From Clostridia bacterium (lineage in GTDB: Bacteria; Bacillota; Clostridia; Oscillospirales; Acutalibacteraceae), in contig JAFWZR010000005.1 in NCBI GenBank assembly GCA_017522225.1, positions 1 to 64,000 on the forward strand: a stretch of DNA of 64,000 nucleotides, in the 5' to 3' direction. Shown piece by piece: positions 17,066-25,634 of the stretch; within the stretch, counting starts at the first letter, position 1, and each line of letters opens with the position of its first letter. A program made the translations under genes and the position numbers. The notes under the pieces are model-generated. The model made no database searches. It was given only the letters and a program-made list of their open reading frames with translations, and was not told where the DNA came from.

Positions 17066-17343
17066 TTAGGGAAACAGTACAAATCCCAACCCGTTTTTTA
17101 CGGGTGGATTTCCGTCATCCCTTCGTTAAAATACTCGCAAATCCGCAAGGATTTGCTGTGCTTTGTGCCTTGGTATACCGAAAATCTCCCTCGTAAAAAA
17201 TCTGCGACCCAAAAGTCGAAGATTTTTATTGGATTTTCGGTGGCTGAGAGTGCAGGAAGGCTGACGCCTTTCAAACTATAAACGCCGGAAAGCCTCAAAA
17301 AGAACGGCTTTTGGGCGAGTTTGGATTTATGCTGTTTCCCTAA
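17066..17343. repeat. 278-bp unit bounded by inverted repeats, MITE-like
   Basis: TTAGGGAAACAG (17066-17077) is perfectly inverted at 17332-17343. The match runs inward with few mismatches (TACAAATCCCAAC against CATAAATCCAAAC). The inside holds smaller stems but no convincing gene. A - strand reading frame at 17098-17415 fills it and resembles spurious products annotated in related genomes; that is from memory and unverified. It may be a non-autonomous element or a long structured RNA. Confidence 0.5.
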
Positions 17344-17411
17344 GTATTGTTCGTCCGCTGAGATGCCGTGAGATGCGAATTGTTTTAAAATTTGCAGGCA
17401 GGCATCTCCTT

Positions 17412-17601
17412 CCAAACCAAAACAATTTTTTAAAACAGTTTACAGTTTTGGTTTGGGGACAGAGTTGAGAAAATTGTTTTAAAAACAACTCTGTCCCGGA
17501 ACGGTTGCTTTTTGAAAGAAAAGAACCGGTCCGTGCTAACGGTTATTCAGTTATTTAACGGAATAACCAGTTAGCAGGACGAAGAAGTGTTTTTTCACTT
17601 C
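17412..17601. repeat. Series of four perfect or near-perfect hairpins
   Basis: In order: CCAAACCAAAAC (17412-17423) with its inverse at 17445-17456; GGGACAGAGTTG (17456-17467) with its inverse at 17486-17497; GCTAACGGTTATTC (17535-17548) with GAATAACC and GTTAGC (17561-17575); and GAAGTG/CACTTC at about 17584-17601. The first two nearly touch. No T-runs follow, so these are not ordinary terminators. The rest of the gap up to 17950 shows no gene I would support. Confidence 0.55.
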
Positions 17602-17950
17602 GGTGTAACGGGTTTGCATCGACCCTTACGGATGAATTTTAAAACAAAATTCGTCGCTCTTTGAATGAGCCCTTGAACAGTTTAACTCCTTTAGCCATCA
17701 TCAATTCAATCAATGTCACAATTCTCAGCGGCTATTTTCCCGCCGAAAAGACCAAAAATACTCGTTAATACATAAAGTATTGCCTGTGTTTTTTGTCCTT
17801 CTCGACAAAAAACTATCTCGCTGATAATCGCAACCTGATTTAATCGACGATGGCTGTGGTGGACGGTCTGAAAGTCCGTTGCTTACGCAAAAACTTTCAA
17901 AAATCTTGTAAAGGTGAAAAAGACGGACTAATAACAGTTTTTTGTTTTCG

Positions 17951-17962
17951 TCTAACATATTA
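17951..17962 (+). repeat. TCTAACATATTA repeat, copy 3
   Basis: Third copy, about 50 bp before the small gene that opens the recombinase cluster. The preceding sequence is T-rich (CAGTTTTTTGTTTTCG). Confidence 0.5.
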
Positions 17963-18013
17963 TCTATGAACGATTTAAATTCGTTAAATTTTCTTACGAA
18001 AGGAGGTGTGTTA

Positions 18014-18169
18014 ATGTCAAAGAACCCAACAAGCAGAAAGGTTGGGGAGGTGTTGAATATTGAAATTAAGAAAGGAACGGAAAATATTCCGAAAGCAGTA
18101 TATTCAGAATTAGCAAGATGCTTTTTCTCTGAAATAACAGAATTTTATAATAATCAAAGAAAGGATTGA
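18014..18169 (+). CDS. Small protein upstream of recombinase
   Basis: 51 residues from the ATG at 18014, which follows AGGAGGTGTG. The sequence is charged and predicted helical in its second half (IPKAVYSELARCFFSEITEF). I recognise no family. It lies directly before a serine recombinase gene, as do the short accessory genes of recombinase-bearing mobile elements, so a link to excision or regulation of the element is possible but unproven. Confidence 0.55.
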   Translation: MSKNPTSRKVGEVLNIEIKKGTENIPKAVYSELARCFFSEITEFYNNQRKD

Positions 18170-18173
18170 TAGA

Positions 18174-18272
18174 ATGAACAACTCAATCAAAATAAATTAT
18201 TTAAAAAGTAAAGCTTACGGCCTTTACAAAAGCGTTTTTGCGCGCTATATTAAAAACCCCAAGGAGGAATGA
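18174..18272 (+). CDS. Very short basic protein before recombinase
   Basis: 32 residues with AAAGGATTG upstream, ending inside the ribosome binding region of the recombinase. Basic and aromatic (YLKSKAYGLYKSVFARYI). It may act as a leader coupling translation into the recombinase. Support is the ribosome site and tight spacing only. Confidence 0.4.
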   Translation: MNNSIKINYLKSKAYGLYKSVFARYIKNPKEE

Positions 18273-18274
18273 AA

Positions 18275-19318
18275 ATGAACGCAGTTATATATGCAAGATA
18301 CTCAAGCAGTAACCAACGTGAGGAATCCACTGAAGGTCAGGTTCGTGAATGCAAGGCTTATGCAGAAAAGAACGGACAAACCATTGTAGGTATATACATA
18401 GACAGAGCTCGCTCTGCAACAACAGATAACAGACCCGACTTCAAAAAGATGATTAAGGACAGTTCAAACAAGAAATTCGATGCTGTTATCGTATGGAAAC
18501 TTGACCGTTTCGCCCGAAATCGTTACGACTCAGCACATTACAAACGTCTGCTGAGAAAGAACAGTGTTTAGGTTATATCTGCAACAGAAAACATTGCCGA
18601 AGGTTCAAACGGAATTATAATGGAAACTTTTCTTGAAGGAATGGCAGAATACTACTCGGCTGAACTTTCCGAAAAGGTTATAAGAGGAATTACAGAAAAT
18701 GCACTCAAGTGTAAATATAACGGTGGTGTTGTACCTTTAGGTTATGTTGTTGATGAGGAACATCACTTGCAGATAGACCCCTTGACTGCACCTGCAGTTC
18801 TTGATGCTTTTTAGAGTTATGCTGACGGAAAGTCGATGAAGGAAGTTGCAGAAGATATGTGCAGCAAGGGAATCAGAAACAACCGTGGAGGAAAGATTAC
18901 TTTCAATGTTCTGACACATATGTTTCATAATCGCAGATACATAGGCGAATACAAGTACCGCGATATTATTCATCCGAACGGAATTCCTGCAATAGTTCCG
19001 TTAGATTTGTTTGAAAAAGTTCAGGACAGAATGGCACAGACGAAAAAAGCGCCTGCAAAACATAAAGCAGAAGATGACTATCTGCTTTCACCGAAGTTAT
19101 ATTGCGGAAAATGCAACAGGCTTATGGTCGGAGAAAGCGAAACAAAGCGTTTAGACCATAAACGAAGACTGATAAATACTTTTGTTAACTCAGTTTATCT
19201 GTATGACGACAGAATTGTCATTAACTTCAACTACAAGGACGGCGCAAAAACCGTCCGCGTAGACGAAGTTAAAAATTTACTCCTGAGTTCGGATTCTAAT
19301 GTATATGCTCTGCCATAA
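18275..19318 (+). pseudogene. Large serine recombinase, decayed: two in-frame TAG codons and an internal deletion
   Basis: One frame from the ATG at 18275 (AAGGAGG 7 bases before) gives the resolvase domain (VIYARYSSSNQREEST with the catalytic Ser, then WKLDRFARNRYDSA). It continues through the recombinase domain (AEYYSAELSEKVIRGI, NRRYIGEYKYRD) to one half of the zinc ribbon (LYCGKCNRLMVGES). TAG codons interrupt it at 18569 and 18812, both where relatives likely carry Lys or Arg. The second CxxC and the coiled-coil segment are missing, so MVGES is joined directly to the usual C-terminal NTFVNSVYLYDDRIV. The deletion marks it as a dead remnant of an integrative element. Confidence 0.85.
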
Positions 19319-19351
19319 AAAGCAGGTCTTTTGACCTGCTTTTATTTTTTT
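19317..19351 (+). terminator. Terminator after the recombinase remnant
   Basis: AAAAGCAGGTC (19317-19327) pairs with GACCTGCTTTT (19333-19343) and is followed by ATTTTTTT. Confidence 0.85.
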
Positions 19352-19384
19352 GTCCCGGAAATTGATTTATACAAATCACAGATA

Positions 19385-19413
19385 TTGACATATTTTTAAC
19401 ACGATGGTATAAT
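19385..19413 (+). promoter_or_regulatory. Consensus promoter of the LCAT-like hydrolase gene
   Basis: TTGACA (19385-19390), 17-bp spacer, TATAAT (19408-19413): a perfect housekeeping promoter 46 bp before the start codon. Confidence 0.85.
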
Positions 19414-19458
19414 TATAAACTGCCAAAGGATATTTAATTGTTTTGGAGGTGTATTTAT

Positions 19459-21111
19459 ATGAAAAAATTCTTATCCGTATTTCTGGCGGTAGTTCTTATT
19501 TTTTCTCTTTCTCTCCCTGCTTTTTCGTGGGTTGATGTAAATGAGACAAAAAGTCAGATCCCCGTAATCCGTATTTCAGGTGACGGTGAAGCTCTTTATG
19601 ACGAAGAGGGAAAAAAGATTTTTCACTATAAGGATGTTGTGAATCTGGTGAAGGGCAACTCGTCAACAGATAATACAGAATTGTATAAATCTATGGCAGA
19701 GAATCTTCTCCCTGCTCTTACCAAGGGTCTTATTACGGACAACTGGGATGATCTTTATGTAGGTCTTGAAACAGAAATCAGCAAGATTTTTGAAAACTCT
19801 TTGCTGGACGAAAACGGTAATGTAACCAACAATTCAGGCTTATCGGCAAACCGTAAGCAGCAGATGGAAAACAAGAGAAACAACAGCCAGATGGGCAGTA
19901 AGGGTTATTTCGCATGGGATGACTATTGGTTCCATTATGACTGGCGCCTTGATCCGATGGAAACTGCTGATGTGTTCCACTCCTTTATTCAGGATATCAA
20001 GAGAACAACAGGCTGTGAAAAGGTTGGCATTGCAGCAACATGCCTCGGCACAAATATTGTAATGGCTTATGTTGCAAAATACGGTGTTGAGGATATTCAG
20101 GGCATCGGTATGGACGGAAGCGTTGTCGGCGGTGCAGAGATTCTCAGCGAGGTTGTCTGTGCAAAATTCGATGTTGATCCTGCAGCACTTATGAGAATTC
20201 TCCGTGATGTTGAGGGTCTCGGTATGTTCGATATGGAAGATTTCATTATGGAAACTATCGAAATGCTTGTACGCACAGGTGTTCTTGAAGGTGTTATCAG
20301 CACAACAGAAAATATTTTCTACGACAAGCTTGTTGAAGGTGTAACTTCTGCTCTTGCACTTTCTACATTCTACACATGGCCTAACTACTGGGCAAGCGTT
20401 TCTCCCGAAGACTATGAGTCTGCAAAGTACTATGTTTTCGGAGATGAAGGCAGCGAAAAGAGAGTGAAATATGCAGGCCTTATCGAGAAGCTTGATAACT
20501 ACGACAGAGAAGTTCGTCAGAGGATTCCTGAGCTTATTCAGAAGATTAAGGACGGCGGTGCAAACTTTGGTGTTATTTCAAAGTATGGCTTCCAGATGAT
20601 GCCGATTTGTGCAACATCAGATGCAGTTTCCGACCAGTTTGCATCTGTTAAGCGTTCATCCTTCGGTGCTACAACACCGAGCCTTTACAATACACTTTCA
20701 GATGAGTACATCAATCAGCGTATTGCTGAGGGTAAGGGCAAGTATATCTCTCCCGATAAGCTTATTGATGCATCAACCTGTATCTGTCCTGATAACACAT
20801 GGTTTATCAAAGGCTCAAGTCACTCTAACTGGACAACATACGAGCTGAAGATTCTTTATGAGGTAGCAACTGCTGACCGACAGCTGACTGTAGACGATTT
20901 CCCGTACACTCAGTTTATGGTTTATAATACAGCAGAAGACAGTCTTCAGCCGATGACTGAGGAAAACTGCAACACAGAGTATTGGGATACTGACCCCGAT
21001 ATCTATAAGCCGACATCCTTCTTTGATAAGATTAAGGTTGCGTTTACTGCTTTTGCAAAGTGGTTCAAGCTCTTTATCGAGTATATGGCTGCATCAGAAA
21101 AAGCAGCTTGA
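19459..21111 (+). CDS. Exported LCAT-like alpha/beta-hydrolase with Cys at the nucleophile position
   Basis: 550 residues from the ATG at 19459 behind GGAGGTG. Signal peptide about 1-22 (ends PAFS-W). The region around residues 150-215 reads YWFHYDWRLDP, then CEKVGIAATCLGTNIVMAYV. The DWR motif and the following helix match the lecithin:cholesterol acyltransferase group (PF02450), in which the nucleophile elbow is G-H-S-x-G. Here the elbow reads A-T-C-L-G, so Cys195 takes the place of Ser. The C-terminal 30 residues (FDKIKVAFTAFAKWFKLFIE) form an amphipathic aromatic tail similar in type to those of other exported proteins in the window. It may act on lipids or wall esters, or may be a non-catalytic lipid binder. 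Confidence 0.72.
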   Translation: MKKFLSVFLAVVLIFSLSLPAFSWVDVNETKSQIPVIRISGDGEALYDEEGKKIFHYKDVVNLVKGNSSTDNTELYKSMAENLLPALTKGLITDNWDDLYVGLETEISKIFENSLLDENGNVTNNSGLSANRKQQMENKRNNSQMGSKGYFAWDDYWFHYDWRLDPMETADVFHSFIQDIKRTTGCEKVGIAATCLGTNIVMAYVAKYGVEDIQGIGMDGSVVGGAEILSEVVCAKFDVDPAALMRILRDVEGLGMFDMEDFIMETIEMLVRTGVLEGVISTTENIFYDKLVEGVTSALALSTFYTWPNYWASVSPEDYESAKYYVFGDEGSEKRVKYAGLIEKLDNYDREVRQRIPELIQKIKDGGANFGVISKYGFQMMPICATSDAVSDQFASVKRSSFGATTPSLYNTLSDEYINQRIAEGKGKYISPDKLIDASTCICPDNTWFIKGSSHSNWTTYELKILYEVATADRQLTVDDFPYTQFMVYNTAEDSLQPMTEENCNTEYWDTDPDIYKPTSFFDKIKVAFTAFAKWFKLFIEYMAASEKAA

Positions 21112-21140
21112 CTGAAGATAATTTAACAGTATGAAATAAT

Positions 21141-21179
21141 AATAGCTGTCTTGGAAACAAGACAGCTATTTGCTTTTTA
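21141..21179. terminator. Bidirectional terminator between hydrolase and eutH
   Basis: AATAGCTGTCTTG pairs perfectly with CAAGACAGCTATT (21141-21170) over a GAAA tetraloop, followed by TGCTTTTT on the + strand; it lies just past the stop of the convergent eutH. Confidence 0.85.
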
Positions 21180-21182
21180 TAT

Positions 21183-22259
21183 TCAGTTTTTTCGGGTTTT
21201 CTTTTCAAGCAGAATCGCTACGGCAAGTGCTGTGATACCTGCAACAAGCTTACCTATGATTACGGCAAGGATGTGAGCTTCGTTAAAAGAAAGTGTAAAT
21301 GCAAGATGATCACCGAAAACGAATGCGGCAGAAACTGCAAACGCAAGGTTCATAACTCTGCCCTTGCGGTTCATTTTGTCGGCACTTTCCATTGTTGCGA
21401 TTGAGTTAGCAAGTGTTGCAATCAGTCCCACAACAGAAGCGTCATCAAGCTTGAGATTTTTGCCGAGTGCCGAAAGCGGCTTTTTAAGAAGCTTTGATAT
21501 TATCGCAATCAGCGGAAATGTTCCGGCAAGTGTGATACAGATTGTGAAAACCGTTACGGCGCTGTCCGTAATAGGAGCTGTGTTTTTTAGAACGGTGATG
21601 CCTGTAAGCTCCTGAAAAATTCCAATTACAAGACCGAATGTGATAAGGGCTGCGATAATTTTGCCGAAAACTGAGAAAACCTTTATCGTTGCCGACGGAA
21701 ATTTTAAAAGGCCGATGATAATTATAACGGAAATAAAAATTGCGGGTGCAAGGTTTATAAGCACGGTGAGGGGAGAGATCCCCATTACGATACCCGATAC
21801 GAAGCATCCGACAGGAATTGTACTGATACCGCAGAGAAGTCCGAGCAGGACGTCGTTGTGGTTTTCTTTTTTTGCTGAACGCAGTGCAACGGGAATGGTA
21901 AAGGAGATCGTGGCACCAAGCATCGAGGCTACACAAAGACCGTGAAATGATCCGAGCAGCTCGTTCTGTGCAATGCTCTGAGCAAGTGAAGCACCGCCCA
22001 TATCGTTTGCGATCAGTATTCCCGCGAGTGCAGACGGGTCAAAGCCGAAGAGACTTGCCACAGGCGTTATCACGGGTACGAGCAGGTCAGCGAGAGCAGG
22101 TGCAATAGTCATCATACCAATCATCGAGAGCGACAGCGGACCGAGCGTCATTATTCCTTTTTCAAATTCATCGCCGAGCTTTAATCGGTTGCCGAAGATT
22201 TTATCCAACGCGCCGATTACGGCAAACACTGCCATTACGGTAGCAAGTATCTGTGCCAA
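21183..22259 (-). CDS. eutH: EutH-like ethanolamine transporter
   Basis: 358 residues, TTG start behind GGATGTGAT. About ten hydrophobic helices are seen. The ANDMGGASLAQSIA motif, and the conserved GFDPSALAG before it and FHGLCVASMLG after it, identify the EutH family (PF04346), the ethanolamine permease of eut operons. No other eut gene (eutBC, shell proteins, eutV/W) is in the window, so it either serves scattered eut genes or another small amine or alcohol. It has its own transcription unit between two - strand genes. Confidence 0.85.
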   Translation of the reverse strand: MAQILATVMAVFAVIGALDKIFGNRLKLGDEFEKGIMTLGPLSLSMIGMMTIAPALADLLVPVITPVASLFGFDPSALAGILIANDMGGASLAQSIAQNELLGSFHGLCVASMLGATISFTIPVALRSAKKENHNDVLLGLLCGISTIPVGCFVSGIVMGISPLTVLINLAPAIFISVIIIIGLLKFPSATIKVFSVFGKIIAALITFGLVIGIFQELTGITVLKNTAPITDSAVTVFTICITLAGTFPLIAIISKLLKKPLSALGKNLKLDDASVVGLIATLANSIATMESADKMNRKGRVMNLAFAVSAAFVFGDHLAFTLSFNEAHILAVIIGKLVAGITALAVAILLEKKTRKN

Positions 22260-22325
22260 AATATCACATCCGTTTTAAATACTTGTTACATTATATATTA
22301 GCAGGTCGGTTAAAGCAAGAAGAAA

Positions 22326-24647
22326 TTATTCAACATAAACGGCAATCACCGTCATATCGTCAAGGTGCTTCCCGATTTTTCGTTCGCACGCGGAGTTAAG
22401 AATGTATCGTGCAAGGTCGTCGGGAGAGTTTTCGGTGTTCCAGAGTCTGAGCTCGTGCTGAATCCAGTTGTTACATTCACCGAGTATTCCGTCTGATACC
22501 ATAAGGATTATATCACCCTTCTGCAACGATGCTGTTGCGTCGGAAAAACTGATGTCACGCAGAATTCCTATCGGCAGACTCGGCTGTTCAAGCTGTGCAA
22601 CATTGTCCTTGTGGCGGATGAAGGTTGCCGATGCACCTGCCTTCATAAAGTCAGTCTTACCTGTGTAAAGGTCAATACAGACAACATCGAGCGTAGCAAG
22701 AGATTCGTCAGAGCTTTTTACAAGCAGTGCAGAGTTGGCAATCCGAAGGGCGGAATCAAAGCTGAGTCCCGATTTGATAAGCTTCGAGAAAAGCTCGGCA
22801 GCCATTGCCGAATCCACAGCGGCACGGCTGCCCGTACCCATTCCGTCGCTCAGAATTATTATGTATCTGCCATTATTGTCACGGAAGCTGCGGTAATAGT
22901 CGCCGCACACATCCTCCTCGTCAGTTGCACGGCTGACGGCTCCGATAGAGATTCTGTAATCTATCATCTGCCTGAAGGTCAGCGTATGCTTGTCCTCATC
23001 CTCGTAAAGCTCGGGGATGTCGAACTTTGTCCCTGTTGCGGTTGAAAGATTTTTTGTGAACTGAGTAACATTGAAATCGGACCGCGGCTCGGTGATGTCG
23101 AGCGTTACCGTGACTCTGCCGAATTTGTCAAGCTGACAGTCTGCACTCAGCACATTCAGTCCCGATTGTAAAGCCTCGGTACTGCACAGGTCTGCAAGGT
23201 CAGTGTTTGTGTTGATGTCCTCTTCAAAGTCACACGCGAGGTTATGCAGGATGTCCGCCATGCTTCTGAACTGGTCGCACATAAGACCTTGCATCTGACA
23301 TATTTTACCTTGTGCACCAAGGGATGCCACAAAAGCCAGATGACGGTTGTAAAGCTCGGCTTTCATCTGAGTAAAAGAGTAGCACGACGAGTAAAAGCCT
23401 TTCGGAAATCGCGTTTCGTCAAGCTCGGCACGGTTTTGCAGAGCTTGTGCGATTCTGTCTATTCCCTCGTCGGTAGGGGTTTTTACTTCACTTCTGCAGC
23501 TTTCCTTAAGGTCACATTCACTGCAGACCTTGTTCCATGCGTTTCTCAGCACTTCGTTAAGCTGAGTCTGCGTCAGAGGATTGAGAGTGTTTTGCACCGT
23601 ATCAACGCATACGCAGACATCGGTTATCGCATCAGATGCCATTATAAGCTTTTCTGACAGCAGTCTGCTGCTGTCACTTTTTATATAGGTCGGTACGGGA
23701 ATATTGATTTTTGACGAGAGTGAATCAAAATAACGGTCAGGAACTGCAAGGAAAATTGCACTTGCTGCTATGCTTTCAAAAATAGCCATGTAGGAGTTTA
23801 GTGTACCGTCGGCGAAGGCACAGACGGCAATCGGTGCAAGGTAGCCCACAACGCACCACAGCTTGCCCTTGCGTGAGAATTCACCGCCCGAAAGACCGCC
23901 CAACGCATAGCCGATACTGATAAATCCGACCTCTGAGCTGAGTCCCGCACAAACTCCGAGACATATACCGCAGAGTGATCCTCCGCCCGAATTTCGCAGC
24001 CGTGCGAAAAGCAGAATGCACAGCGAAAAAAGCATCGTTACGGGCGAAAAGCCGAGGATTTTGTATTTGTAAAAGGGCATAAGAATGATACCGAAGGTTA
24101 TCAGCACGGTGATAATTTCAAATGTAGTGAAGCGAGAAAATTCCTTTTTGCCCCACACAAGCTCATTTGCATTTTCAAAAAGATACGCACCGATAAAGCA
24201 CAGCACACTCTCATAAACCACGCACAGAAAGGACTCAAATCCAAAGCCTGTTGCAAATACAATTGCCGAGCCCGTCAGAAAAAGGCTCAGAAGAGCATTC
24301 ATATAAGATGCAATTTTGAAAAGGTCATCTGTTATGTAACGGATGTATATACCCTTGTTAAAAAGGCAAAGCAATACGGCAGCACAGTATTTGACACAGT
24401 CCGTGCCGTCAAAAAAGAAAAAAGAGCCGATGATTGCACCTGCTCCTGCCCAGAAAGAGTTAACAAGACCCGAAGCACAGGTGAGTGAAACGGCAAACGG
24501 AGAAAAGATTCCCGACACAAACGGATTACTGAGTAAAAAAGCACCGATGAATGTTGTAAGACTCTTTACAACGGTAACAAACTGCGTTTTCTCTGCAATA
24601 CCGGCACTTTTGCGGGATATAGTTTCCTTTATTTTGGTTATCTCCAT
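22326..24647 (-). CDS. spoIIE: Stage II sporulation protein E (PP2C-type phosphatase)
   Basis: 773 residues, near the usual length of about 800, ATG behind GAAAGGAAAA. About ten membrane helices fill residues 35-325. A middle regulatory region contains a Cys-rich part (CSECDLKESCRS). The C-terminal PP2C domain begins near residue 560 with GDYYRSF, then ILSDGMGTGSRAAVDS and MVSDGILGE, which supply the metal-binding aspartates. SpoIIE dephosphorylates SpoIIAA and so activates sigma-F in the forespore, and it helps place the asymmetric septum. Its presence points to an organism that sporulates or recently did. It stands alone, as is common. Confidence 0.93.
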   Translation of the reverse strand: MEITKIKETISRKSAGIAEKTQFVTVVKSLTTFIGAFLLSNPFVSGIFSPFAVSLTCASGLVNSFWAGAGAIIGSFFFFDGTDCVKYCAAVLLCLFNKGIYIRYITDDLFKIASYMNALLSLFLTGSAIVFATGFGFESFLCVVYESVLCFIGAYLFENANELVWGKKEFSRFTTFEIITVLITFGIILMPFYKYKILGFSPVTMLFSLCILLFARLRNSGGGSLCGICLGVCAGLSSEVGFISIGYALGGLSGGEFSRKGKLWCVVGYLAPIAVCAFADGTLNSYMAIFESIAASAIFLAVPDRYFDSLSSKINIPVPTYIKSDSSRLLSEKLIMASDAITDVCVCVDTVQNTLNPLTQTQLNEVLRNAWNKVCSECDLKESCRSEVKTPTDEGIDRIAQALQNRAELDETRFPKGFYSSCYSFTQMKAELYNRHLAFVASLGAQGKICQMQGLMCDQFRSMADILHNLACDFEEDINTNTDLADLCSTEALQSGLNVLSADCQLDKFGRVTVTLDITEPRSDFNVTQFTKNLSTATGTKFDIPELYEDEDKHTLTFRQMIDYRISIGAVSRATDEEDVCGDYYRSFRDNNGRYIIILSDGMGTGSRAAVDSAMAAELFSKLIKSGLSFDSALRIANSALLVKSSDESLATLDVVCIDLYTGKTDFMKAGASATFIRHKDNVAQLEQPSLPIGILRDISFSDATASLQKGDIILMVSDGILGECNNWIQHELRLWNTENSPDDLARYILNSACERKIGKHLDDMTVIAVYVE

Positions 24648-24766
24648 TTTGATTTTCCTTTCAGAAGATTTTTGTTTATTCTATATCCGTTCCACTGAAA
24701 ATTATGTCATAACAGACTGACGATAAAAATATTTTTTTATCACAAATACTTGTCATAAAAAACATA

Positions 24767-24796
24767 TTGTAATTTACTGTATTATCGTGATATAAT
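24767..24796 (+). promoter_or_regulatory. Promoter of the rlmB-like gene
   Basis: TTGTAA (24767-24772), 18-bp spacer, TATAAT (24791-24796). The 24648-24858 gap otherwise contains only AT-rich sequence and the start region of the divergent spoIIE. Confidence 0.6.
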
Positions 24797-24858
24797 ATAT
24801 TGATTTATTATGTTGATTTATTATCATTTTTTAAAATTTATTTGAAACGGTGAGCTTT

Positions 24859-25629
24859 ATGGAAAAAGATATGACTTCTCCGAGAGAAGATTTAATTATC
24901 GGCAGAAATGCCGTCAGTGAAGCATTGAGAAGCGGAAGAGCAATTGATACATTGCTCGTTTCGCGCGGTGAGCGTAACGGCTCAATCGGCAGAATTATTT
25001 CCGAATGCCGTGATAAGGGCGTTGTGATTAAAGAGGTGGACCGTAAAAAGCTTGACCTTATGTGCGGAGGTGCCGTGCATCAGGGTGTTGCAGCTTATGC
25101 CGCTTCTCACGAATATTCGAGCGTGGAGGATATTTTTGCTCTGGCCGAGGAACGCGGTGAAAAGCCATTCATTATTATATGTGACGAGCTTGAGGACCCT
25201 CATAACCTCGGTGCCGTGCTCCGTACGGCAGAGGCAACGGGTGCTCACGGTGTTATCATTCCCAAAAGAAGAAATGCATCGCTCAGCTATGTTGTCGGCA
25301 AGGCAAGTGCAGGCGCGGTTGAGTATGTGCCTGTTGCACGTGTTGCAAACATTGCGCAGACAATTGATGAGCTTAAAGAAAAAGGCGTATGGTTTTACGC
25401 TGCGGATATGGATGGAGAAAACTGGTGCAGTGTGGACTATGACGGAGCAGTCGGTCTTGTTATCGGCTCGGAGGGCAGAGGAGTCAGCCGTCTTGTAAAA
25501 GAAAAATGTGATTTCATTGTTTCGATGCCTATGAAGGGCAGGATAAATTCGCTTAATGCATCGGTTGCAGCAGGTGTGCTTATGTACGAGGTTGCAAGGC
25601 AGAGGTCAGGAATAAAAGCAAAGGGGTGA
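24859..25629 (+). CDS. rlmB: 23S rRNA 2'-O-ribose methyltransferase, SpoU/TrmH family (RlmB-like)
   Basis: 256 residues from the ATG at 24859; a GTG nine bases upstream is the alternative. The N-terminal substrate-binding domain reads IIGRNAVSEALRSGRAID. The SPOUT domain has the three family motifs: DPHNLGAVLRTAEATGAHGV, GSEGRGVSRLV and NSLNASVAAGVLMYE, which form the trefoil knot and the SAM site. Length and motifs fit RlmB (Gm2251 in E. coli), though RlmB/TrmH paralogs cannot be told apart with certainty. Its end overlaps the operon neighbour's ribosome site, so the following membrane protein gene is probably co-translated. Confidence 0.85.
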   Translation: MEKDMTSPREDLIIGRNAVSEALRSGRAIDTLLVSRGERNGSIGRIISECRDKGVVIKEVDRKKLDLMCGGAVHQGVAAYAASHEYSSVEDIFALAEERGEKPFIIICDELEDPHNLGAVLRTAEATGAHGVIIPKRRNASLSYVVGKASAGAVEYVPVARVANIAQTIDELKEKGVWFYAADMDGENWCSVDYDGAVGLVIGSEGRGVSRLVKEKCDFIVSMPMKGRINSLNASVAAGVLMYEVARQRSGIKAKG

Positions 25630-25634
25630 AAACC

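Noticed and set aside
16925..17281. 118-codon open frame on the + strand near the regulator, considered as an AgrD-like propeptide
   Set aside because: No ribosome site, no amphipathic leader or conserved Cys-containing core with charged tail, and it runs through the terminator hairpin and the inverted repeat.
17098..17415. 105-codon open frame on the - strand (starts MEGDACLQIL)
   Set aside because: It spans the inverted-repeat unit, lacks a good ribosome site and has no domain. More likely a by-product of a repeated non-coding element than a gene.
17725..17958. 77-codon open frame on the - strand
   Set aside because: No ribosome site, odd composition, lies in the hairpin-rich gap; not supported as a gene.
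22260..22325. Cobalamin or ANTAR-type control element before eutH
   Set aside because: Only 66 bp separate eutH and spoIIE on the same strand; no room and no matching motif.
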